DNA from: Leptospira sanjuanensis
GTDB lineage: Bacteria > Spirochaetota > Leptospiria > Leptospirales > Leptospiraceae
Assembly (NCBI RefSeq): GCF_022267325.1
Contig: NZ_JAIZBG010000001.1
Coordinates: forward strand, 248,001 to 312,000
Reading direction: 5' to 3'
Length of the DNA: 64,000 bases
The notes under the pieces were generated by a model. That model was given only the letters and a program-made list of their open reading frames with translations, was not told where the DNA came from and did no database searches. The position numbers and the translations under genes are program-made. Shown in pieces: positions 18,904-35,018 of the stretch; position 1 is the stretch's first letter; each line of letters begins with the position of its first letter.

Positions 18904-19676
18904 ATGCGGAATACGGAAAAGTTTATTTGGTCGGCGCGGGGCCTGGAGATCCGGAGCTTCTTACACGCAGGGCTGTCAAGATTCTCCGTATGGCGGAAGT
19001 GGTTCTTTACGACGACTTGGTCTCTTCTAAGATATTGAAACTGTGCCGTAAAAAAACGGAGCTTATCTACGTGGGGAAACGGTTGGGACAACACAGTTGT
19101 CAGCAAATCGACCTCAATCAAAAAATCGCCGACGCCGCGCTGCAGTATAAAACCGTGATTCGGCTCAAAGGAGGAGATCCTTCCGTCTTCGGACGAGTAG
19201 GCGAGGAATACGAATTCCTTCTGAATTTGGGAATCGAATGCGAGATCGTGGCCGGTATTACGACCGCTTCCGGCGCCGTTGCGAGTCTCGGTTTTCCGCT
19301 TACGCATCGCGAATATTCTAAAGAAATTCTTTATCTTTCGGGTCATGGAAAGAATGGAAAAAATTCTCAGAGCTTCAAAAATCTTTCCTGTGAAGGAAAA
19401 ACTCTCGTCGTTTATATGGGTTTGAATTCACTCAAAGAGATTGTGGATGATCTGATCGAAAGTGGAAATCCGGAAAGTCTTCCCGTCGGGATCGTGGAAA
19501 ACGCGACGCTCGCGCATCAAAGAATCGTTACGGGAAATTTGGGAAACATTCGTGTTGTGGCCGAAAAGAGCGAAGTCAGTTCACCTGCGCTTCTGATTAT
19601 CGGAGACATCATCGATTATTATCTGAAAATGGATTCTCTTCGAACGCTCATCCATCGTCCTCATACTTTCAGTTAG
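18900..19676 (+). CDS. cobA: Uroporphyrinogen-III C-methyltransferase
   Basis: 258 residues, SUMT family. VYLVGAGPGDPELLT is at the N-terminus, RLKGGDPSVFGR near residues 96-107, GIECEIVAGITTASGA and HRIVTGNL further on. It makes precorrin-2 by two methylations of uroporphyrinogen III; here the product should be the precursor of the siroheme in NirB. There is no CysG-type dehydrogenase/ferrochelatase domain on this chain, so those steps come from elsewhere. Overlaps the mobA stop by four bases. Confidence 0.94.
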   Translation: MNAEYGKVYLVGAGPGDPELLTRRAVKILRMAEVVLYDDLVSSKILKLCRKKTELIYVGKRLGQHSCQQIDLNQKIADAALQYKTVIRLKGGDPSVFGRVGEEYEFLLNLGIECEIVAGITTASGAVASLGFPLTHREYSKEILYLSGHGKNGKNSQSFKNLSCEGKTLVVYMGLNSLKEIVDDLIESGNPESLPVGIVENATLAHQRIVTGNLGNIRVVAEKSEVSSPALLIIGDIIDYYLKMDSLRTLIHRPHTFS

Positions 19677-19685
19677 GACAAAAGA

Positions 19686-20594
19686 ATGATCGATATTACT
19701 GAAAAAAAAATCAGCCTTCGTTCGGCGACGGCTGAGGGGTTCGTATATTGTACGCCCGAAACCCTGAAAAGAATTAAGGAGAATTCCCTGCCGAAAGGCG
19801 ATCTTTTCGGAGTCGCAAAGGCAAGCGGTTTGCTCGCATCAAAAAAAACTTCCGACCTGATTCCCCATTGTCATCCGGTCAATATCGATTCATTCGATCT
19901 TACGTTCGAATTGGTGGAGAGGGGCGTAAGAATTCTCGCAAGCGGAAAATCGATCGGAAAGACCGGAATCGAAATGGAAGTGTTGACCGGTTTGAGCGTC
20001 GCCGCTCTGACGATTTACGATTTGTTAAAACCGATCGATAAGGAATTGGAGATTTCTTCCGTTCGTCTTTTGGAAAAGAAGGGCGGTAAGAGCGAGACGC
20101 AAATTTCCAAATTTGCGGATGGAGCAAAAGCCGCCATTCTGGTTTGTTCCGATTCCACGTTTGCGGGCAAACGAGAGGATGCTTCAGGCAAAGTCATCGA
20201 AGATATATTCAAAGAATCGAATGTACAATTGGCCGATTACCGGATCGTTCCCGATGAGCCGGAGGAGATCCGAAAGAAAGTTCTTTCTTGGGTCGAACTC
20301 GGAATCGATCTCATCGTGACCACGGGTGGAACGGGCCTTGGACCGAGAGACAACACGACGGATACGGTAAGGGCTTTATTGGATCAGGAAATTCCGGGAA
20401 TCGCGGAAGCGATGCGATCCTTTGGCCAAGATAGAACTCCGTATGCGATGTTGTCCCGTTCCTTGGCGGGGAGAATCAAAAAGACTTTGGTCGTATGTGT
20501 GCCGGGCAGCTCCAACGGTGCAAGAGAAAGTCTCAAGGCGATTTTTCCGGCGATCTTTCACGCAAAAAAAATGATGCGGGGAGAAGGGCATTGA
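19686..20594 (+). CDS. moaCB: MoaC-MoaB fusion protein
   Basis: 302 residues made of two enzymes. Residues 1-150 are MoaC, cPMP synthase: HCHPVNIDSFD around residue 62 and TGIEMEVLTGLSVAALTIYD near 98-118 hold its active-site residues. Residues 155-302 are MoaB/MogA-like molybdopterin adenylyltransferase: TTGGTGLGPRDNTTD near 215-229 and VCVPGSSNGARESL near 275-288. The fusion joins a very early and a late step of the pathway; such fusions are known in other bacteria. It starts 9 nt after cobA and its stop overlaps the TTG start of moeA. Confidence 0.93.
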   Translation: MIDITEKKISLRSATAEGFVYCTPETLKRIKENSLPKGDLFGVAKASGLLASKKTSDLIPHCHPVNIDSFDLTFELVERGVRILASGKSIGKTGIEMEVLTGLSVAALTIYDLLKPIDKELEISSVRLLEKKGGKSETQISKFADGAKAAILVCSDSTFAGKREDASGKVIEDIFKESNVQLADYRIVPDEPEEIRKKVLSWVELGIDLIVTTGGTGLGPRDNTTDTVRALLDQEIPGIAEAMRSFGQDRTPYAMLSRSLAGRIKKTLVVCVPGSSNGARESLKAIFPAIFHAKKMMRGEGH

Positions 20595-21784
20595 TCTCCA
20601 TCGAAGAAGCGATTTCGAAAATTCTGTCGCAGATTCCGAAGTCGGAGATCGAAGTTCTTCCCTTAAAGGAAACCCTAGGAAGAGTATTGGCGCAGGATAT
20701 TTCCGCGGATCGGGATTATCCTCCTTTTCCTCGTTCGACTATGGACGGTTATGCGATTCGGAGCGATCGATATGAATCCGGCAAAGTCTATCACTGTAAA
20801 AAAGAGGTCTTTGCGGGAATGGAATCCGTTCTCGATCCAGGAGAAGAAATCGTTAAGATCATGACCGGTGCGGCCGTTCCGGCGGGTTTGGACGCCGTGA
20901 TTAAAATCGAGGAAAGCGAAGAAGTCTCCAAAAATTCTTCCGAAACGCAAGTGCGTTTGAACTCGAAAAAAGTATTCCAATATTTGAATATAGCTCTTCA
21001 GGGAGAGGATTTAAAACGGGGCGATTTCGTTTTAAAAACGGGAACGAAGATCCTGATGCCGGAAATTTCTTTGCTGGCTTCGTTAGGAATCGATCGGGTT
21101 TCCGTGAGTTCTCTTCCGAAAGTTACGATCATCTCGACCGGAAACGAGGTCATTCCGATCGACGCAAAGCCGAATCCGGTTCAGATTCGGGATTCCAATT
21201 CCTATTCGTTGCTCGCGATGTTGCGCAAATACGAAATCATCCCTCAGGCCGCACTTCTTGTTCCGGATGAAGAATCGAAAATCGACCGGGCCTTGGAACA
21301 AGGATTAAATTCGGACATTCTTCTTTTGTCCGGCGGTGTTTCTATGGGAAGTATGGATTTGGTTCCGCCCTTGTTAAAACGACTTGGAGTCGAGGAAGTT
21401 TTTCACAAAGTTCATCTCAAACCCGGTAAGCCGATTTGGTTCGGTCGCAAGGAAAAAACCGCGGTGTTCGGTTTGCCCGGAAATCCGTTCAGCGTCCAGG
21501 TTTGTGCGAGACTTTTTTTGGATCCTTATATTCGAGCCTACCTGGGTTTGCCTATTCTACCGGCCCAAAGATATTCATTTTTTGGAATGCGTAAAAAGAA
21601 GAATTCTTTGCCGGAATACTTTCCGGTTTGTTTCGAGACGAAGGAACTGACCGGTATTGCGGCAAAGTCGTTTAACGGAAGCGGCGATATTCGAGCGGGA
21701 TTGTCTTCGGACGGAATCGCCTTACATCCACCGGACCGATCGGAAATCAACGACGGAGACGTTCTGGATTTTCTTCCTTGGTAA
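20591..21784 (+). CDS. moeA: Molybdopterin molybdenumtransferase
   Basis: I start it at TTG 20591, which overlaps the TGA of the preceding gene (TTGA) and has GGGGAGAAGG directly upstream; this gives 397 residues, normal for MoeA. Signatures: PPFPRSTMDGYAIR near residues 45-58, MTGAAVP at about 96, VSIISTGNE-type strand TIISTGNEV, DSNSYSL, LSGGVSMG and VFGLPGNPFS. It inserts molybdate into adenylated molybdopterin. It is the last gene of the operon; the following gene converges on it 71 nt away with no clear terminator. Confidence 0.95.
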   Translation: MISIEEAISKILSQIPKSEIEVLPLKETLGRVLAQDISADRDYPPFPRSTMDGYAIRSDRYESGKVYHCKKEVFAGMESVLDPGEEIVKIMTGAAVPAGLDAVIKIEESEEVSKNSSETQVRLNSKKVFQYLNIALQGEDLKRGDFVLKTGTKILMPEISLLASLGIDRVSVSSLPKVTIISTGNEVIPIDAKPNPVQIRDSNSYSLLAMLRKYEIIPQAALLVPDEESKIDRALEQGLNSDILLLSGGVSMGSMDLVPPLLKRLGVEEVFHKVHLKPGKPIWFGRKEKTAVFGLPGNPFSVQVCARLFLDPYIRAYLGLPILPAQRYSFFGMRKKKNSLPEYFPVCFETKELTGIAAKSFNGSGDIRAGLSSDGIALHPPDRSEINDGDVLDFLPW

Positions 21785-21855
21785 ACGAATTCGGTCGATC
21801 GACGTACTAAAAAGAAAAGAGAAACCGTTTTACGAAACGAGATTTGCGGCTATGC

Positions 21856-23655
21856 TTACGATCGAAGAACCCGTTTTCCGTCGAAAACCTTTTCCAACAA
21901 CTCTGCGAGATCGCTTTTGCGAAACGGTTTTCTAAGACTTGCATGAAAACCGTATTCCTTCGGGGAAGAGATGATCGGATCTTCCGAATAACCGCTGGAA
22001 GCGATCGCAATCACATCGGGATCGATCTTTCTGATTTCGGAAATCGTTTTTTCGCCGCCCATGCCGCCTGGAATCGTAAGATCGAAAATCAAAACATCGA
22101 ACGGCCGGCGGGAATCCCTCGCTTTCGTAAAAAGTTGAATGGCTTCGGCTCCGTTCTTTGCATGTGCCGTCGTATAACCCATTCTTTCCAGCATATCCGA
22201 AAAAATTTCGAGAATGAATTCTTCATCGTCCATAATGAGAATTTTTCCCCGGCCTTGATGATATTTCGGATCGCGTTTGTGAACGCCTTCGATTTTATTT
22301 TTGGACATCGGGAGATAAATGTTGAACGTGCTTCCTAAGCCCGGCTCGGAGATGACTTCGATTCCTCCGTCGTGTTTTTGAATGATGGAATACGAAGTTG
22401 CCAGTCCGAGTCCGGTTCCTTTTTGTTTCGTCGTAAAGAACGGTTCAAAAATTCGGGAAAGGAGATCCTTGGGAATTCCGATTCCGCTGTCTTTCACGGA
22501 GATGAGAGCATATTCACCTTCTTGCAAGTGTTTCGCATTGTCTTTCGGAAGATACGCGTTCTTTGCGGTAACTTGAATCGTTCCTCCCAACGGCATGGAT
22601 TGAATGGAATTGATGATGATGTTTTCGATGACTTGATGGATTTGGTTTTCGTCGAAATCGCAAAGACAAAGGTTCGGATCGATATCGAAATGGCAGGAAA
22701 CGTTCGAGCCGCTCAATGCGAAAAGAACACAGTCGTTTAACAAAGGAGCCAACGAACCGGTCTTACGAATCGGTTTTCCTCCTTTTGCAAAGGTAAGAAG
22801 TTGTTGCGTCAAATCTCTCGCACGATTGAACACGTTGATCGCCTTATCGAGATGCCTTGCGATCGGATCGTCGTCGCTGACCTTTTCGCGCGCAAGATCT
22901 ATATAACCGAAAATTCCTCCGAGTAGGTTGTTGAAGTCGTGAGCGATTCCCCCCGCAAGTACCCCCAGACTTTCCAGTTTTTGGGCATGCAGCAATCTTC
23001 GTTCCAATTCGAGACGATCGGATTCCGCCTTTTTTCGATCCGTGATATCGGTGCCGATGCTGATCGTTCCGATTACGTCTCCCTCGGCGTTTTGAAGAAG
23101 GGTATTGTCCCATTGAATCAATCTTTTCTCGCCGCTTCTCGTCTGGAGATAATTATCGTAATGTAAGGGAAGAGTTTTTGTTTTGACCGCTTCTTTAAAA
23201 ATAGAGCGAACTTGATCTTTCTCTTGTTCCGGCAAAAAATAATCGAACCAGTTTTTACCGATGATTTCTTCGCGTTTCCATCCGCTTAGGTTTAAAAGGT
23301 AATCGTTGCAAAAGGTAATGTTCGCCTCGGAATCAAGCCCCAATCCGATCAGATTTATATTTTCAAGAGTGACTCTGAATCGTCTTTCGGATTCGATCAA
23401 TGCCGTTTCGGCCGCCTTCTGTTCTTCGGTTTCTTTTTTTAAAAGAAGAAAATAGCGATTCAATATGAAGAATAATAAGACCGTCGTGGTCGTAACGAAG
23501 GCCCAGCCTTTGTATGTTTGCAGAGTTGTAAGAATGAAAGGATCAAACGACAATAAACTGATAAATTGATCGGAAAAAAAAATCCAAGCCGATGCAAGAA
23601 GCAAGTATAAGAAAGAAATTCGAGCGGGGGCTGAAATCGGCAAATTTTGAATCAT
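21856..23655 (-). CDS. Hybrid histidine kinase (2 TM - PAS - HisKA - HATPase - receiver)
   Basis: 599 residues. Two membrane helices span about 15-37 and 52-70 with almost no periplasmic domain, so sensing is probably through membrane or cytoplasm. A PAS domain covers 90-205. The phospho-acceptor is His239 in GGIAHDFNN, followed by an ATPase domain with NIIINSIQS (N box) and KGTGLGLATSY (G2 box). A receiver domain ends the chain, with acidic pocket MDDEE and the phospho-acceptor Asp in FDLTIPGG near residue 535. No output regulator is encoded next to it, so its partner is elsewhere. It converges on moeA but nothing links it to nitrate. Confidence 0.9.
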   Translation of the reverse strand: MIQNLPISAPARISFLYLLLASAWIFFSDQFISLLSFDPFILTTLQTYKGWAFVTTTTVLLFFILNRYFLLLKKETEEQKAAETALIESERRFRVTLENINLIGLGLDSEANITFCNDYLLNLSGWKREEIIGKNWFDYFLPEQEKDQVRSIFKEAVKTKTLPLHYDNYLQTRSGEKRLIQWDNTLLQNAEGDVIGTISIGTDITDRKKAESDRLELERRLLHAQKLESLGVLAGGIAHDFNNLLGGIFGYIDLAREKVSDDDPIARHLDKAINVFNRARDLTQQLLTFAKGGKPIRKTGSLAPLLNDCVLFALSGSNVSCHFDIDPNLCLCDFDENQIHQVIENIIINSIQSMPLGGTIQVTAKNAYLPKDNAKHLQEGEYALISVKDSGIGIPKDLLSRIFEPFFTTKQKGTGLGLATSYSIIQKHDGGIEVISEPGLGSTFNIYLPMSKNKIEGVHKRDPKYHQGRGKILIMDDEEFILEIFSDMLERMGYTTAHAKNGAEAIQLFTKARDSRRPFDVLIFDLTIPGGMGGEKTISEIRKIDPDVIAIASSGYSEDPIISSPKEYGFHASLRKPFRKSDLAELLEKVFDGKRVLRS

Positions 23656-23985
23656 ATATCGTAAGTTATAAAATGATACTTTCCTATTTTGAATGAGAAT
23701 TCCAATTTAATTTCGACGATTTTATTTTTTCGATTTCGGGAAAGTATTTTCCTGATTTGCGATTGTTCGTGAACGATTTATTTTATAACCCTTTGTACTT
23801 AGTTGTCGATTTCATTTTTTTTCGGAAACTAGGAAGTTCTTCGCTTTCGTTTCTTTATTTTCGACAAAAGTCTCTTGCAATTTTTTTAATCCGACTTCGC
23901 GAAAAAACGAAATCCGCTTTCGCGTGTTCGACTTCAGAGCAAAATGATCTTGTAAGACGGCGCAGATCCTTAAGATTGTGCCCTA
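23656..23985. other. Intergenic region, nothing recognised
   Basis: 330 bp between the divergent kinase and transporter genes. AT-rich in the first half. No repeat, RNA or credible coding frame seen; it must contain the promoters for both genes, but I cannot pick out convincing -35/-10 pairs. Confidence 0.4.
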
Positions 23986-25317
23986 ATGATTTCAGCTCTG
24001 CGTTTCTTTCTTCCCGCAAAACCGAAACCTCTTTTACCGAAAGATGAAATCGATCGGCAGTATCCTCGATTTCGGTGGAGAATTTTAGAGGCAACCTTTA
24101 TCGGTTATGCGGTTTTTTATCTTGTCAGAAATAATTTCCCCGTCGTTTCCAAAGAAATGGGGGAGGCTCTTCATTACAACCAAGAGCAGATTACGAATAT
24201 TCTCGCGGTTACAGCGATCACGTACGGTCTTGGAAAATTTGTGATGGGCGCTTTGTCCGATCGAAGCAATCCGAAATACTTTATGCCTTTGGGTTTGATT
24301 TTAACCGCGGTTTGTAATTTTATTTTCGGATCTTCCAGTTCATACGAGGTTCATTTTTATCTCTGGGCTTTGAACGGATTGGTTCAAGGAATGGGCTGGC
24401 CTCCTTGCGGACGTTCTCTTGGACATTGGTTCGGAGTGACGGAAAGAGGCGCTAAATTCGCGATTTGGAATATTGCGCACAACGTCGGCGGCGGTTTAGT
24501 CGGCGTCGTCGCCGCTTACAGCGCGGCTTGGTGGGGTTGGAGAAACGCGTTCTATATTCCCGCGTCGATTGCGATCGTAACCGCGGTATATCTTCTTTTT
24601 CGATTAGTGGATACTCCGCAGTCCGTGGGTCTTCCTCCGATCGAAGAATATCAAGAAGATCCGGAAAAAGAATCCAGAATTTCCGCGCAAGAACAGGAAA
24701 GGGAACTGTCGTTTCGGGAAATCATAGTCGGTTCCGTATTAAAGAATTATTATATTTGGACGTTTGCCCTCGCAAACTTTTTCGTCTATGTGGTTCGCTA
24801 TAGTTTAACGGATATCGGTCCTACATATCTCAAGTTCGCAAAAGGAGCGACGTTGGAAAAAGGCGGGGTCAGCACCCTGATTTATGAATTCGCAGGAATC
24901 GGTTCCACGTTATTGGTGGGTTGGGGTTCGGATAAGCTCGGAGGTAAAAGGGGAATGGTGAGTTTTCTTTGTATGCTCCCCATTTTATCCGCTTTGATCG
25001 CCTTATTATTTACCCCACCCGGTCATCTTTGGTTGGATTTGACGTTGTTCGGCGTGGTCGGCTTTTTTATTTATCCGCCTGTGATGTTGTTAGGCGTTGC
25101 CGGTTTGGATTTTACCTCCAAAAAGGCGGTCGGAACCGCTGCGGGATTTATCGGTCTGTTCGGATATTTGGGAAGAACGGCGCTTTCGAAAGCGATCGGG
25201 TGGCTGAGCAAACAACCGGGCTTTCATTGGGAACAATCTTTGTATTTGATTATTGCTTCGACTTTGATCGCTCTTGCGCTGCTTGCGATTACTTGGAGCT
25301 GGAAACCGAAGGCCTAA
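23986..25317 (+). CDS. Organophosphate:phosphate antiporter (GlpT/UhpT family MFS)
   Basis: 443 residues, 12 membrane spans. Family hallmarks: [23 protein letters not shown] at the first helix (Arg in YLVRNN is the phosphate-binding Arg region), [34 protein letters not shown] near 130-148, and [13 protein letters not shown]. Members exchange glycerol-3-phosphate or hexose phosphate for inorganic phosphate; by the look of the helices GlpT is the nearer relative, but the substrate is not settled. Single gene, no obvious operon partner. Confidence 0.88.
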   Translation: MISALRFFLPAKPKPLLPKDEIDRQYPRFRWRILEATFIGYAVFYLVRNNFPVVSKEMGEALHYNQEQITNILAVTAITYGLGKFVMGALSDRSNPKYFMPLGLILTAVCNFIFGSSSSYEVHFYLWALNGLVQGMGWPPCGRSLGHWFGVTERGAKFAIWNIAHNVGGGLVGVVAAYSAAWWGWRNAFYIPASIAIVTAVYLLFRLVDTPQSVGLPPIEEYQEDPEKESRISAQEQERELSFREIIVGSVLKNYYIWTFALANFFVYVVRYSLTDIGPTYLKFAKGATLEKGGVSTLIYEFAGIGSTLLVGWGSDKLGGKRGMVSFLCMLPILSALIALLFTPPGHLWLDLTLFGVVGFFIYPPVMLLGVAGLDFTSKKAVGTAAGFIGLFGYLGRTALSKAIGWLSKQPGFHWEQSLYLIIASTLIALALLAITWSWKPKA

Positions 25318-25379
25318 AAGCCTTCGGGGAAAGTTTAAATTTCTTAACTTTTTCGCTCGTTAAAAAACATTCAGAAATT

Positions 25380-26678
25380 TTAAAGTTCTACGCAGATAAT
25401 ATTTGCGGAAGAACCGATCGTATCACAGGCCGAAGCAAAGTAAGATAGTGCGTTCGAATCTGTGCTGCCGGCCCAACCGGTCATTCCACTCGCAGACGAA
25501 GAATTGCTCGTCCAGTTGCCGCAGTTTTGACCTAATAGAACGGTCCAAGTATTGTCCATTCCCGTAATATAACCGCAGGCAGGGCTTCCCATCGCAGGGC
25601 AAGCGAACGCTGCGGTAACTCCCGCGTTACCGCTGACTTTATTGCTCCAAGAAAAAGGAAGAATCGCTCCGCTATTGGAGTTTGCGATAATCGTGGTTGT
25701 GTTGTCTCTGTAATATGTATAAAGAGGTTTCAACGGCCAGTCGCTGCTCGGAGTCGGTAACGGTTTTCTTGTGGACGTTCCGATCATAGCCGCGACGGAT
25801 CCGGTAATATAACCGGGTTTATTCGAGTTGCAGATCGTATCCGCTCCCGCCTTTCCGCCCGTGTTACCGGTTCCGCTCGCAATCGGAGCAAGATACATTC
25901 TTTTATCATTATCGGTGATCGTAATGTCCGAAGTCACGGAAACGTTAGTCGCACTTCCTATCGATTGAGCCACTCTTGCCGTGATCGTCTCGCTCTCATT
26001 TGCAAAGTCGGGAGTGCCTGTTTCGTTCGTAGCGTTGACCGTGCGATTGACGGTCGTCGTGGAAAGAGTTGTCGGTAATGCGGAAGTGACGCTTAGGTTT
26101 GAAGGAAAACTAGGATAAGTCACGCTTACGGACGAACCCGCAACCGGACCCGGCGGATGGGAAAGACTCAGAGAAAAATTATTCGAAGGATTGGACGTTC
26201 CTTCTACGATTGTAAGGGTTGAAGTAATCACGACCGAATAGCAATAAACGTCTATATCCGTAACTGTGGCGGAGGCCGTACCGGAATAATTATAAATGTT
26301 ACAGGAAAGATTTGCGGGAAACGAAGAAATGGAAACATCGTAAGAGGAACCGCTGCTCAGAGAAGAAGAGAATTGATAACTCCCCGCACCACCCGTAATC
26401 CCCGGAGAAGTGGGGGTGAGGATCACATTGGAACTTCCGTTGGAAAGAGTAATACTTCCGCTCACAAGTCCGGAAATATGTCCACCGTAAGAAATGCCGT
26501 TGCTCCCGCTTGATCCGCCGCTTTGCTGATTGCCGTTTACGGGCGTATTAACGACTTCCGTGGCAACAATTTGGATCACGCCGCCTAAACCTTTGGAAGC
26601 GTCGAACTGAACCTTGTCCGCTTGAGCGCATTGAAAAAGAATCAGAATAGGAATGAGAAAAAGGGTTTGTTTACGCAT
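25380..26678 (-). CDS. DUF1554 lipoprotein, leptospiral endostatin-like type
   Basis: I start at the ATG at 26678 (MRKQTLFLIPILILFQC), with GAGGAA upstream. The signal ends at Cys17, so it is a lipoprotein, probably surface-exposed. A Ser/Gly-rich linker is followed by two beta-rich domains: one resembling the SGLVSGSITLSNGSSNVIL repeat type of leptospiral proteins (about 70-150) and a Calx-beta-like one (about 155-260). Residues 265-430 are DUF1554: MYLAPIASGTGNTGGKAGAD, YRDNTTTIIANSNSGA, GMDNTWTVLLGQNCGNW and a final ANIICVEL. I recall the leptospiral Len proteins, which bind host factors, having this domain; binding here is unproven. Confidence 0.8.
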   Translation of the reverse strand: MRKQTLFLIPILILFQCAQADKVQFDASKGLGGVIQIVATEVVNTPVNGNQQSGGSSGSNGISYGGHISGLVSGSITLSNGSSNVILTPTSPGITGGAGSYQFSSSLSSGSSYDVSISSFPANLSCNIYNYSGTASATVTDIDVYCYSVVITSTLTIVEGTSNPSNNFSLSLSHPPGPVAGSSVSVTYPSFPSNLSVTSALPTTLSTTTVNRTVNATNETGTPDFANESETITARVAQSIGSATNVSVTSDITITDNDKRMYLAPIASGTGNTGGKAGADTICNSNKPGYITGSVAAMIGTSTRKPLPTPSSDWPLKPLYTYYRDNTTTIIANSNSGAILPFSWSNKVSGNAGVTAAFACPAMGSPACGYITGMDNTWTVLLGQNCGNWTSNSSSASGMTGWAGSTDSNALSYFASACDTIGSSANIICVEL

Positions 26679-26935
26679 AGGAATTTCCTCATTCAATTTA
26701 ACCGTCGGTATAAAATTTATTGACTAGTTTCCGAGAATTTATCAAAAAAATTCGATAATTTCCGTTCTATAAATCGGGAGCTTTAATTGAATAGGTAAGG
26801 TCCGTTGAAAGCGGATTGCCGGCATTCCAATCCGAAAAGCGAGAAATCCGCCTTAATTTAGCGTATTCGATTCCGGTCGGAAAACCGGCAGTTTTTACAC
26901 TTGCCTTCCCTTCTTACCCTAAAAAAGTTTTAGAT

Positions 26936-27472
26936 ATGGTACACCCTTGGCATGATATTTCCCCCGGCGATCAAGTTCCGGAAATCGTAAACGGCGTCAT
27001 CGAAATCAAACGCGGCAGCCGTGCAAAATACGAAGTCGATAAAGAATACGGGATTCTCAAACTCGACCGAGTTTTATACTCTTCTTTTTATTATCCGGCC
27101 AATTACGGATTTATTCCTCAGTCGTATTGCGGGGATCACGATCCTCTCGACATTCTCGTTTTATCGCAAGTGGAACTAGAGCCTTTGTGTTTAGTAAAAG
27201 CGAAAGTCGTCGGAGTGATGAGAATGTTGGATTCGGGAGAAGAAGACGACAAGATTATCGCGGTCGCGGCGAACGATATGTCCGTAAATCATATCAACGA
27301 TATTTCCGAACTTCCACCGCACTTCACATTGGAACTCAAACATTTCTTTGAAGATTATAAAAAACTCGAAAACAAAACGGTCGTCATTGAAGAATTTCAG
27401 AACGCCGAATTGGCGAGAAAGATCGTTTTGGATTCTTTGGAATTGTATAAGAAAACATTTCCGAAAAAATGA
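26936..27472 (+). CDS. ppa: Inorganic pyrophosphatase, family I
   Basis: I take the ATG at 26936 ([17 protein letters not shown]); an open frame runs 40 codons further upstream but that extension looks random. The result is 178 residues, matching the short bacterial enzymes. Active-site residues are all visible: [17 protein letters not shown] near 22-38, the Tyr in [22 protein letters not shown] with its metal-binding Asps near 62-73, and the Asp-Asp-Lys of [10 protein letters not shown] near 100. It removes pyrophosphate made in biosynthesis. No clear ribosome site is present, so the start is very probable rather than certain. Confidence 0.93.
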   Translation: MVHPWHDISPGDQVPEIVNGVIEIKRGSRAKYEVDKEYGILKLDRVLYSSFYYPANYGFIPQSYCGDHDPLDILVLSQVELEPLCLVKAKVVGVMRMLDSGEEDDKIIAVAANDMSVNHINDISELPPHFTLELKHFFEDYKKLENKTVVIEEFQNAELARKIVLDSLELYKKTFPKK

Positions 27473-27482
27473 TTTTTCTTTT

Positions 27483-27525
27483 CGTTCAAAAAACGTCCGG
27501 GTTCGACGAGGACGCTTTTTGAACG
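27483..27525. terminator. Bidirectional terminator between ppa and acyltransferase gene
   Basis: CGTTCAAAAAACGTCC pairs with GGACGCTTTTTGAACG across an 11-nt loop, with one unpaired base. The stem is A-rich on the left and T-rich on the right, so it can end transcription in either direction between the two convergent genes. Confidence 0.7.
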
Positions 27526-27539
27526 GAAGAATTCTCCGT

Positions 27540-28442
<903 letters not shown>

Positions 28443-28766
28443 GGTATCCCCAAGAACTAGTTTTTACAGCGTGTTCTAAAAACGAATCTCTTATGATCGA
28501 AAAGGTCAAGCTGCAAGGTCTGTCGAAAAGGACAGGTTCTTATGCAAAGGGACCGTTTTCCGTGCGGATTGACAAGCAAAAGAACGGCTGATTTTCACCG
28601 CCTTTATTGTAGAATCAAACTAAGCAAGGTTTCATTCTTTGTTTTAAAAATGGAATCTCCGAGAGTTGACCGCAAAGGGCAGGTCGTAAATTCTGGAATT
28701 TACCTTTCCATTTTTTTTACGATCTCCTTGCTTGCTGAAAGAAAAATCTTGTACTCGAAAGAACCC
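28443..28766. other. Intergenic region with repeat copy A
   Basis: 324 bp between the divergent acyltransferase and queE genes. Its first third is a copy of the 84-90 bp dispersed repeat. The remainder (28545-28766) is open in one frame but has no coding character and no ribosome site. Confidence 0.45.
28461..28544 (+). repeat. MITE-like dispersed repeat, copy A
   Basis: Begins TTTTTACAGCGTGTTCTAAA and ends GGACAGGTTCTTATG. The two ends match copy B (62545-62634) closely while the middle is diverged. It lies directly upstream of the acyltransferase gene. Confidence 0.65.
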
Positions 28767-32330
<3,564 letters not shown>

Positions 32331-32410
32331 ACCGTCGGGAGTTTTCCTGCTCGACATCCGATTTTGATCGGAGTTTCTGGACCTTAGTACTTGGAACGGA
32401 GTTCGACGAC

Positions 32411-34819
<2,409 letters not shown>

Positions 34820-34866
34820 AAGTTTCGAATTTCTGGGAATGCTTCAAACGATTTAAACTTTTAAAA

Positions 34867-34960
34867 TGTGGGAACTCCTGCAAAAATGTATCGATATCAA
34901 GCTGATTCAAAGGATAGAAAACGATTCAAAAAGACATAAACCGTAGGAACTCATACGGTT
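34867..34960. repeat. Two GTAGGAACT-type repeat units
   Basis: TGTGGGAACTCCTGCA at 34867-34882 and AACCGTAGGAACTCATACGG at 34939-34958. The second sits in a hairpin with arms AACCGTA and TACGGTT. Both lie between pheT and the carbonic anhydrase-like gene. Confidence 0.55.
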
Positions 34961-35018
34961 CTTAAAAATTCAGAGATTCGTCTTCCAGAATTATTTTAAA
35001 GAAGCTACGGCCACTTAA

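Noticed and set aside
20495..20590. Upstream extension of the moeA frame into moaCB
   Set aside because: It lies in another frame of moaCB; the TTG at 20591 with a strong ribosome site gives a normal MoeA N-terminus.
26816..26935. Forty-codon upstream extension of the pyrophosphatase frame
   Set aside because: No family resemblance and no ribosome site; the 178-residue form from 26936 already has the normal length.
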